The notes below the pieces were generated by a model. It was not told the origin of the DNA. It did not search any database and saw only the letters and a program-made list of their open reading frames with translations. The position numbers and the translations under genes are program-made. A stretch of 13,743 nt of DNA from Candidatus Omnitrophota bacterium (GTDB lineage Bacteria > Omnitrophota > Koll11 > Aquiviventales > Aquiviventaceae): assembly GCA_016196415.1 (NCBI GenBank), contig JACPXS010000048.1, positions 1 through 13,743 on the forward strand, given 5' to 3'. Each line of letters starts with the position of its first letter. Position 1 is the first letter of the stretch. Below are positions 1-4,910 of the stretch, one piece after another.

Positions 1-1007
1 ACGACGGCGGTCAGCCCCGCCCGGGCGTCCTCCCCCTCAATGGTCAGGCTGTCGCCCTTGAACAGGTTCTTGCCCTTGCAGTACTGGTTGACCGTGCGGG
101 TCAGCGCCGCCTTGAAGCCGGAGCGGTGGGTGCCCCCGTCGACGGTGTTGATGTTGTTCGCGAAGGAGAACAGGTGCTCGGCGAAGGCGTCGTTGTACTG
201 CATCGCGATCTCCACCGTGACGTGCTCGCGCGTGTCCTCGAACGCGATGACGCTGTGCAGCGGGTTCTTGCCCTTGTTGAGATGCTCCACGAACTCCTTG
301 ATCCCGCCGGTGAACTGGAACGTCGCGGTCTTGTCGGTGCGCTCGTCCTTCAGCGCCACGGTCAGCCCCTTGTTCAGGAAGGCGATCTCCCGCATCCGGT
401 TGGCGACCGTCTCGTAGCTGTACGCGATGCCGGATGTGAAGATCTCCTTGTCCGCCTTGAAGGCAATCCGCGTGCCCGTGCCGGTGGCCTTGCCGATGAC
501 GGTGAGCGTGGAGGCCGGCTTGCCGCGCGCGTAGCGCTGGCGGTACACCTTTCCGTCGCGGCGCACCTCGGCCTCCAGCCACTCCGAGAGCCCGTTCACG
601 ACGGACACCCCGACGCCGTGCAGCCCGCCCGCCACCTTGTACGTGCGGCTGTCGAACTTGCCGCCGGCGTGCAACTTCGTCAGCACGACCTCCAGCGCCG
701 GCCGCTTCTCCGTCTTGTGCATGTCCACCGGGATGCCGCGCCCGTCGTCGATCACCGTCACCGAGTTGTCCCGATGGATGACGACCTCGATGCGCTTGCA
801 GAACCCCGCCATGCTCTCGTCGACCGAATTGTCGACGACTTCTTCGACGAGGTGGTGCAGCCCGCGGGAGGCGGTGTCCCCGATGTACATCGCGGGGCGC
901 CGCCGCACCGCCTCCAGCCCCTCCAGAACCTGGATGCTGCTGGCGTCATACGCCCCGGCCGGCTCAGGGGCCCGCGAGGGTTTCCGGTGTGCTCGTGCCT
1001 TGGCCAT
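1..1007 (-). CDS. gyrB: DNA gyrase subunit B, N-terminal part (runs off the left edge)
   Basis: ATPase subunit of DNA gyrase, the type IIA topoisomerase that introduces negative supercoils in the cytoplasm together with GyrA. About 335 codons are visible. The GHKL ATPase motifs are clear: YIGDT at 41-45, EEVVDNSVDE at 55-64 (catalytic Glu56, Mg-binding Asn60), IDDGRGIP at 86-93 and the ATP lid GGLHGVGVSVVN at 127-138. The transducer domain follows, including the conserved stretch around NNINTVDGGTH, and the visible part ends near EGEDARAGL, before the Toprim domain. An N-terminal extension of about 20 residues rich in Ala, Arg and Pro precedes the fold. The ATG is preceded by AAGGAG about 6 nt upstream, and it lies 8 nt after the stop of the RemB-like gene, so the two are probably translationally coupled. 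It is the distal visible gene of the dnaA operon. ParE is the alternative, but the operon position favours GyrB. Confidence 0.96.
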   Translation of the reverse strand, partial: MAKARAHRKPSRAPEPAGAYDASSIQVLEGLEAVRRRPAMYIGDTASRGLHHLVEEVVDNSVDESMAGFCKRIEVVIHRDNSVTVIDDGRGIPVDMHKTEKRPALEVVLTKLHAGGKFDSRTYKVAGGLHGVGVSVVNGLSEWLEAEVRRDGKVYRQRYARGKPASTLTVIGKATGTGTRIAFKADKEIFTSGIAYSYETVANRMREIAFLNKGLTVALKDERTDKTATFQFTGGIKEFVEHLNKGKNPLHSVIAFEDTREHVTVEIAMQYNDAFAEHLFSFANNINTVDGGTHRSGFKAALTRTVNQYCKGKNLFKGDSLTIEGEDARAGLTAV

Positions 1008-1015
1008 GGAGCTCC

Positions 1016-1237
1016 TTATCCGTTCGCTCGTCCGCGCGGCCGGCCCGCGCCGGCCCGTTCGATAGCCGAGAGACCCGCGCGGAGACGCCGCGCCAGCGTC
1101 TTGGGCCTCGTCAGCGTCTGGTAGAGGCTGTTGTCCTTGAGGATCACCCGGCTCCGGCCCCGCCGCTGCCGCACCGCGAGGATCGCCACGACGTCGCCGG
1201 TGAACAGCGCCCGCTGCCGGTCAATGAGGTACGGCAC
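1016..1237 (-). CDS. remB: Small RemB-like (DUF370 family) protein upstream of gyrB
   Basis: Predicted 73-residue protein resembling RemB/YaaB, the DUF370 paralogue that sits just before gyrB in Bacillus. The similarity is by eye: an N-terminal strand-rich segment, a GDVVAIL motif matching the family's D-[IV]-V-[GA]-I, then SRVILKDNSLYQTL and TRPKTLARRL, matching the family's strand and its S-S-T-L-x-x-R helix. The linker between these halves is about 25 residues shorter than in Bacillus RemB. I chose a GTG start because GGAGGGGG lies just upstream. An in-frame ATG at 1270 would add 11 residues and deepen the overlap with dciA. The gene overlaps the dciA stop by 17 nt, and its TAA merges with the gyrB ribosome binding site. 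Bacillus RemA/RemB relatives regulate biofilm matrix genes; the role here is unknown. Family assignment is moderate, coding status good. Confidence 0.62.
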   Translation of the reverse strand: MPYLIDRQRALFTGDVVAILAVRQRRGRSRVILKDNSLYQTLTRPKTLARRLRAGLSAIERAGAGRPRGRANG

Positions 1238-1538
1238 CGCGCCCCCTCCGCACCTCGCCTGCCCTGACAATGATCTCCTCCACGCGGCCGGCCGCGGCGG
1301 CCCGCAACCGTTCCAGCAGCTGCGGGCGTTGGTAGCTCAGCGCGAAGCTGTCGCCGGGCCGCTCCGCATGCACCGTGAGCCGTCCGCTGCGCAGGCTCAC
1401 CGGCCGGGTGTGCGCCGCCAGGGCCTTGCCCACGAGCCGGCCCCAGTCCCGCTGAATCGCGGCCAGCGCGCCGTGCTGCGCTCTCGCCAGCCGGAGCACG
1501 TCGCGGATGACGGGGCCGACGTGCTGCGGCCTGGGCAT
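1221..1538 (-). CDS. dciA: DciA-like protein (DUF721), predicted replicative helicase operator
   Basis: A 105-residue protein of the DUF721 (DciA) family. DciA is the ancestral bacterial factor that helps load the DnaB replicative helicase where DnaC or DnaI is absent. Sequence support: residues around AAIQRDWGRLVGKALAAHT give the family's W-x-x-[IL]-V-G-x-x-[IL]-A-x-H-[ST] signature. PVSLRSGRLTV and the following segment LSYQRPQLLERL match the beta strand and helix that complete the KH-like fold. It starts at ATG 1538, 14 nt after the dnaN stop, with a poor Shine-Dalgarno sequence, so it probably depends on read-through translation. It is found next to dnaN and gyrB in many lineages, usually with recF beside it. 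Here it directly follows dnaN and recF is missing. The length of about 100 residues is at the short end, essentially only the core domain. Confidence 0.85.
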   Translation of the reverse strand: MPRPQHVGPVIRDVLRLARAQHGALAAIQRDWGRLVGKALAAHTRPVSLRSGRLTVHAERPGDSFALSYQRPQLLERLRAAAAGRVEEIIVRAGEVRRGRGAVPH

Positions 1539-1552
1539 CCGGCGGTCCCGGC

Positions 1553-2656
1553 TCAGGCCACCTTCATGGGCAACACGAGGTACGTGAAGGCCGGCTGCCG
1601 GATGACCGCCGGCCGGTCCGGACCCGACACCTCGATGGTAACCTCCTCGGTCTCCATCGTCTTCAGGGCGTCCAGCCAAAACTCCGGGTTGAAGGCGATC
1701 GTCACCGGCTCGCCGTCATAGGTCACCGGCAGCTCCTCGCGGGCGCTCCCAAGCTCCGGCGATTCCTTCGAGACGACCAGCCGGGACGGCCCGAGCTCGA
1801 AGAGCACCGCCTGGGACGTCGCCGTCGTCATAAGGCTGGCGCGGCGGACCGCGTCGATGAGCGCTTGGCGGCTGCTCGAGAAGGTTGTTTTCGAGGGGGG
1901 CGGGATCACCTTTTCATAGGGCGGGAACTGCCCTTCAATGAGCCGGGAGATCACCGTGACCGGCCCAAATTGGAACGTCACCTGGTTCTCCTTCAGGGGG
2001 GCGATCACCACCTCGTCGACGTCGTCGCCTTGCAGGAGGCGTCCCAGCTCCCGCACCGTCTTTGACGGAATCACCGCCTGGAACGCGCCCTTCGCTGCTC
2101 GGTCCACCGGCGCGCGGGCAACCGCCAGGCGCCGTCCATCGGTCGCCACCATGATGAGGTCGCCTTTCTGCGCGGTCAGCAACGCGCCGTTGAGGATGAA
2201 GCGCGTTTCCTCCATGGACATGGCGTGCGCGGTCTGGTCGATCATGGTTTTCAGCGCCGCCTGGGAGACGGAGAGGCCCTCCTCTTGTTGGGGTGGGGGA
2301 AGCGTGGGGAAGTCCTCGGCGGGCAGGCCGGGGATGCGAAAGTGGCTTGCGCCGCACTGGAGCGTCGCGGTGTGGTTTTTCTTGGCCTCAAGCACGACCG
2401 GCTCGCCTGGAAGCTCCCGCACAACCGTCGTGAGCTTGCGCGCCGGCAACGTGACCGCTCCCTGCTCGACCGGCGGCGCAAGAGGAAAGCGGCACCGGAT
2501 GCCGACATCGAGGTCCGTCGCGGTGAGAACCAGCTCCTGCTCGGTGGTTTCCAGGAGGATGTTCGCTAGGATGGGGAGGGTGCTGCGGTCGTTGACGGCC
2601 CGCTCAACGGTTTGGAGTGTTTTCAGCAGTTGCGGTTGCGGGATGGTCATGCGCAT
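1553..2656 (-). CDS. dnaN: DNA polymerase III subunit beta (sliding clamp)
   Basis: Ring-shaped processivity factor of the replicative polymerase. It is a homodimer, each 367-residue protomer having three similar domains. Recognisable features: the opening MTIPQPQLLKTLQTVERAV and STLPILANILLE of domain 1, FRIPGLPAEDFPTLP at the end of domain 1, ETRFILNGALL and VATDGRRLAVA in domain 2, RLIEGQFPPYEKVIP between domains 2 and 3, and the C-terminal YLVLPMKVA that closes the peptide-binding pocket. Length matches the family (about 366-380). The first of two close ATGs is chosen because AAAGGA lies 6 nt before it. It is the second gene of the dnaA operon, 107 nt after the dnaA stop and 14 nt before the dciA start. 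Nothing appears truncated or altered. Confidence 0.97.
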   Translation of the reverse strand: MRMTIPQPQLLKTLQTVERAVNDRSTLPILANILLETTEQELVLTATDLDVGIRCRFPLAPPVEQGAVTLPARKLTTVVRELPGEPVVLEAKKNHTATLQCGASHFRIPGLPAEDFPTLPPPQQEEGLSVSQAALKTMIDQTAHAMSMEETRFILNGALLTAQKGDLIMVATDGRRLAVARAPVDRAAKGAFQAVIPSKTVRELGRLLQGDDVDEVVIAPLKENQVTFQFGPVTVISRLIEGQFPPYEKVIPPPSKTTFSSSRQALIDAVRRASLMTTATSQAVLFELGPSRLVVSKESPELGSAREELPVTYDGEPVTIAFNPEFWLDALKTMETEEVTIEVSGPDRPAVIRQPAFTYLVLPMKVA

Positions 2657-2763
2657 GGCAATCCTTTCGTTGTCAACACCGCACGAGAGTTCCTCTACTG
2701 TGCTATCTGGTTAAAAACCCGTGGTAGTACCCGGTCCTGTGGACGCTGTGCATACCCAGGGCG
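2657..2763. promoter_or_regulatory. dnaA-dnaN intergenic region with imperfect DnaA-box-like pair
   Basis: A 107-nt gap between the dnaA stop and the dnaN start. On the minus strand two 9-mers lie end to end at 2755-2738. GTATGCACA has one mismatch to TTWTNCACA, and GCGTCCACA has three. In many bacteria oriC or extra DnaA sites lie in this gap, but the match here is weak. A small palindrome, GTTGACAAC, lies close to the dnaN ribosome binding site. I see no convincing separate dnaN promoter or intrinsic terminator, so dnaN is probably transcribed from the dnaA promoter. Confidence 0.3.
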
Positions 2764-4134
2764 TCAAGGGCTCTGGTGAGAGGCGGCGCGGACCGCCTGA
2801 TTGAGGTGGTCAACGGTTTGTTTCTTGTGCAGATCCTGTGCCATGACCTGCTCAATCCTCTCCACCGCATGCAGCACCGTGGTGTGGTCCCGCCCTCCAA
2901 ATGCCCGGCCGATCTCCGGCAACGAGGCCTCGGTCAGCCGACGGCAGAGGAACATCGCGACCTGTCTCGGGAACAAGATGGAGCGCTGCCGACGGGCCCC
3001 CCGGATCTCCGCGACCTCCACCTGGAAGTACTCGGCGACCGTTCGCTGGATGTCCTCCAGCGTGATGCGCGAGCTCACCTCCCGCACCATCTCCCTGAGC
3101 ACCTCCCGAGCGACCACCAGTGAGAGCGGTTCGTTGAAGAGGTGGCAGTACGCTGTGACCCGGATCAGGGCCCCCTCAAGCTCTCGAATGTTGGAGGTGA
3201 TCTGCTGGGCGATGAACCCCGTGACCTCGTCGGGGACGTCGATCCCCGCCTCCGCCGCCTTCTTGCGCAGAATGGCGATCCGCGTCTCGAGGTCCGGCGG
3301 CTGGATGTCCGTGACGAGCCCCCACTCAAACCGCGAGACCAGACGCTCCTCCAACCCGGCGATATCCTTGGGGGATCGGTCGCTGGACATGACGATCTGC
3401 TTGTGGGCGTCGTAGAGGGTGTTGAAGGTGTGGAAAAACTCCTCCTGCGTGGCCTCTTTCTCCGCGATGAAGTGGACGTCGTCCACGAGGAGGACGTCGA
3501 CGGTCCGATAGCGGGCGCGGAACCGCGTCGTCGTCTTGGTTTGGATCGCCGCGATGAGCTCGTTGGTGAACCGTTCGCTGGAGAGGTACACGATGCGGCG
3601 GGACGGCCCGCGCTGCCGGATGGCCTGGCCGATGGCCTGCATGAGGTGGGTCTTCCCCAGGCCCACCCCGCCGTAGATGAAGAGCGGGTTGTACGCCTTG
3701 GCCGGCGACTCCGCGACGGCGAGCGACGCCGCGTGCGCGAAGCGATTGCTGGGGCCGACCACGAACCGGTCGAACGTGAACTTCGAGTTGAGTCCGTGGT
3801 CCTGCGGCGGCTCGATCCCCTCCGGGCCGCGGTCGCTGGGCGAGCGCGGCGCCGCTGGGACGGCCTGGGACACGGGCGCTCCGCCAGGAACCGCGGTCAC
3901 GACGATCTGGAGCTCGCGGCCTCCCGCGAACGGCTGCAGCGCCTCCGCGTAGTGCGCGGCGACCCAGTCCCGGAAGAACTGGTTCGGGGCCTCTAACACG
4001 ACCGTCCGCTCGTTCACGGACGAAACGGACAGCGGGTCAAGCCACCGATTGACCGCCTCAGACCCCAGCCGGCCCTTCAGGGATTCTCGGGCAAGGGCCC
4101 AATCAAAGGAGGGGGAGTTTTGCACAGTTTCCAC
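2764..4134 (-). CDS. dnaA: Chromosomal replication initiator protein DnaA
   Basis: AAA+ ATPase that binds DnaA boxes at oriC, melts the origin and recruits the helicase; 456 residues from the start chosen. Domain I (about 8-80, SFDWALARESLKGRL and FFRDW) is the oligomerisation and helicase contact. Domain II is a short Pro-rich linker (about 82-114). Domain III begins near NSKFTFDRFVVG with Walker A GGVGLGKT at 155-162 and Walker B VLLVDDVHF at 214-222. Domain IV holds the DNA-binding signature GGRDHTTVLHA at 413-423. The frame stays open upstream to an ATG at 4380, but that would run through the dnaA promoter and the divergent rpmH, so it is rejected. GTG at 4134 is chosen; GTG at 4125 (453 residues, weak GGAA upstream) is an equal alternative. 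Both starts lie within the DnaA-box cluster, which suggests autoregulation. Confidence 0.96.
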   Translation of the reverse strand: METVQNSPSFDWALARESLKGRLGSEAVNRWLDPLSVSSVNERTVVLEAPNQFFRDWVAAHYAEALQPFAGGRELQIVVTAVPGGAPVSQAVPAAPRSPSDRGPEGIEPPQDHGLNSKFTFDRFVVGPSNRFAHAASLAVAESPAKAYNPLFIYGGVGLGKTHLMQAIGQAIRQRGPSRRIVYLSSERFTNELIAAIQTKTTTRFRARYRTVDVLLVDDVHFIAEKEATQEEFFHTFNTLYDAHKQIVMSSDRSPKDIAGLEERLVSRFEWGLVTDIQPPDLETRIAILRKKAAEAGIDVPDEVTGFIAQQITSNIRELEGALIRVTAYCHLFNEPLSLVVAREVLREMVREVSSRITLEDIQRTVAEYFQVEVAEIRGARRQRSILFPRQVAMFLCRRLTEASLPEIGRAFGGRDHTTVLHAVERIEQVMAQDLHKKQTVDHLNQAVRAASHQSP

Positions 4135-4146
4135 ACGTTTTACACA
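4118..4146. promoter_or_regulatory. Cluster of three DnaA-box-like 9-mers at the dnaA start
   Basis: Read on the plus strand: TTTTGCACA at 4118-4126 and TTTTACACA at 4138-4146 both match TTWTNCACA exactly, and GTTTCCACA at 4127-4135 has one mismatch. All three have the same orientation, with start-to-start spacings of 9 and 11 nt. They lie just downstream of the predicted dnaA transcription start and overlap the dnaA start codon. This is a good arrangement for DnaA autorepression and possibly for part of oriC. The gene-direction switch just beside it supports an origin here. No strongly AT-rich unwinding element is seen right next to it. Confidence 0.65.
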
Positions 4147-4170
4147 GGCAGGTCGCGTTAGCCGGGAGGC

Positions 4171-4199
4171 ATTATAGCAAGCCCGTCCCTTCGCCTCAA
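4171..4199 (-). promoter_or_regulatory. Predicted sigma70 promoter of the dnaA operon
   Basis: On the minus strand the -35 TTGAGG (4199-4194) and a perfect -10 TATAAT (4176-4171) are separated by 17 nt. The expected transcription start is near 4164, about 30 nt before the GTG start chosen for dnaA. No other promoter-like pair of this quality lies upstream of dnaA. It fires away from the rpmH promoter, whose -35 is 12 nt further to the right. Confidence 0.7.
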
Positions 4200-4210
4200 G
4201 CGATTTCTCC

Positions 4211-4239
4211 TTGATTGCGTCGCCGGGCGTCCGTATAAT
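4211..4239 (+). promoter_or_regulatory. Predicted sigma70 promoter of rpmH-rnpA-yidD-yidC
   Basis: The -35 TTGATT (4211-4216) and a perfect -10 TATAAT (4234-4239) are separated by 17 nt. The expected transcription start is near 4246, only about 4 nt before the rpmH ATG at 4250. If this is the promoter used, rpmH is translated from a leaderless or nearly leaderless mRNA, which fits the absence of any Shine-Dalgarno sequence before that ATG. Confidence 0.7.
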
Positions 4240-4249
4240 GGCGACCGCG

Positions 4250-4390
4250 ATGAAGAAACACCTCACGAACAAGTCCAACCGCAAACGGGTCCGGACGCAC
4301 GGATTCCTCCAGCGCATGCGGTCGCTGGGAGGGCGCAGGACGCTCAGCCGCCGTCGACGGAAAGGGCGCTGGCAACTCATCCCAGCCTAA
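4250..4390 (+). CDS. rpmH: 50S ribosomal protein L34
   Basis: A 46-residue, very basic protein of the large ribosomal subunit. The family signature is plain: SNRKRVRTHGFLQRM at 9-23 followed by the Arg/Lys-rich tail TLSRRRRKGRWQLIP. The length of 44-46 is usual. The start is ATG 4250, giving MKKHLTN, although the family usually opens with a Tyr-Gln-Pro-like segment. An in-frame ATG at 4238 would add MATA, but it overlaps the -10 box and is unlikely. It is divergent from dnaA, as in most bacteria, and leads the block with rnpA, yidD and yidC. The gene is short and lies between stronger signals, but the homology is unmistakable. Confidence 0.95.
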   Translation: MKKHLTNKSNRKRVRTHGFLQRMRSLGGRRTLSRRRRKGRWQLIPA

Positions 4391-4704
4391 CACGGACCGA
4401 GATCTTCGCCGCGGTCTATCGGGCGGGGCGCTGGGCCAGGGGCCCGTCGCTGTCGGTCGGGGTGTTGCCCCACGAGGGAGGCGGCGTCCGCGTGGGGCTG
4501 CGCACGCGCCGCGGGCTGAAGGGGGCGGCGAGGCGCAATCGGCTGAAGCGGCAGCTTCGAGCGATTCTGTCGACGGACAGGTTTCGATTTCGGAACGGGC
4601 TGGATCTCGTGGTCGTCATTCACCCGACGCGAGTCCCCACCAGCACCTCCTCCCTGGAGCGCGAGCTCTTCACCTTATGCACACGGATCGGCGCGATCTT
4701 GTAA
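4369..4704 (+). CDS. rnpA: Ribonuclease P protein component, non-canonical start overlapping rpmH
   Basis: Protein cofactor of RNase P, which trims the 5' leaders of pre-tRNAs with the RnpB RNA. The RNR signature is clear: a V-R-V-G-L strand, then GAARRNRLKRQLRAI, followed by the last strand LDLVVVIHP. The conserved N-terminal helix and strand (LTRTEIFAAVYRAGRWARGPSLSV) are encoded upstream of the first canonical start, GTG 4462, so translation must begin earlier. The frame is open back to a TAG at 4159, right through rpmH, but contains no ATG, GTG or TTG before 4462. I place the start at CTG 4369, giving 111 residues, the usual length. GGAAAGG lies only 3 nt before it, which is poor spacing. 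ATT codons further upstream, or an assembly error, are alternatives. The end overlaps yidD by 28 nt. Confidence 0.83.
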   Translation: MATHPSLTRTEIFAAVYRAGRWARGPSLSVGVLPHEGGGVRVGLRTRRGLKGAARRNRLKRQLRAILSTDRFRFRNGLDLVVVIHPTRVPTSTSSLERELFTLCTRIGAIL

Positions 4705-4910
4705 GCCGGGGCGCGCTGCTTGCCATCGAATTCTACCGCAATCCACTCTCACACATAATGTTACATTCGTGCCGGTTCTTGCCGACCTGTTCGGCATACG
4801 CCCTGGAGGCGGTCAGGCGACACGGGGCGCTCCGCGGAGGATGGCGCGCGGCGCGCAGGGTGCTTCGCTGTCATCCGCTTGCCAGAGGCGGATTCGATCC
4901 GGTGGGGTGA
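4677..4910 (+). CDS. yidD: Membrane protein insertion efficiency factor YidD
   Basis: A small (77-residue) inner-membrane-associated protein that assists YidC-dependent insertion. The family core is well preserved: IEFYRNPLSH, then CRFLPTCSAYALEAVRRHG and WRAARRVLRCHPLARGGFDPV, with the three typical cysteines (CRF, TCS and RCHP). The start is ATG 4677, which lies within the 3' end of rnpA in another frame, so translation is probably coupled. An internal ATG (within HIML) would remove the conserved first helix. The TGA shares bases with the yidC ATG (TGATG). The rnpA-yidD-yidC order is the conserved bacterial arrangement. Confidence 0.92.
   Translation: MHTDRRDLVSRGALLAIEFYRNPLSHIMLHSCRFLPTCSAYALEAVRRHGALRGGWRAARRVLRCHPLARGGFDPVG

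Noticed and set aside
126..1124. Long open plus-strand frame opposite gyrB (332 codons)
   Set aside because: Product is low-complexity Arg/Val/His-rich with no family resemblance. It is antisense to a clear GyrB and typical of shadow frames in GC-rich DNA.
3429..3437. Exact DnaA-box match (TTTTCCACA on the minus strand) inside dnaA
   Set aside because: It encodes the conserved F-F-H-T segment of DnaA, so coding constraint explains it, and it is isolated.
4135..4380. Upstream extension of the dnaA frame to an ATG at 4380
   Set aside because: It would cross the dnaA promoter and the divergent rpmH, and the extra residues do not resemble DnaA domain I.
4675..4683. Exact DnaA-box match TTATGCACA overlapping the yidD start
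   Set aside because: A single copy, 530 nt from the cluster. About one match by chance is expected in a window this size, so kept out of the feature list, though it could be an outlying origin site.
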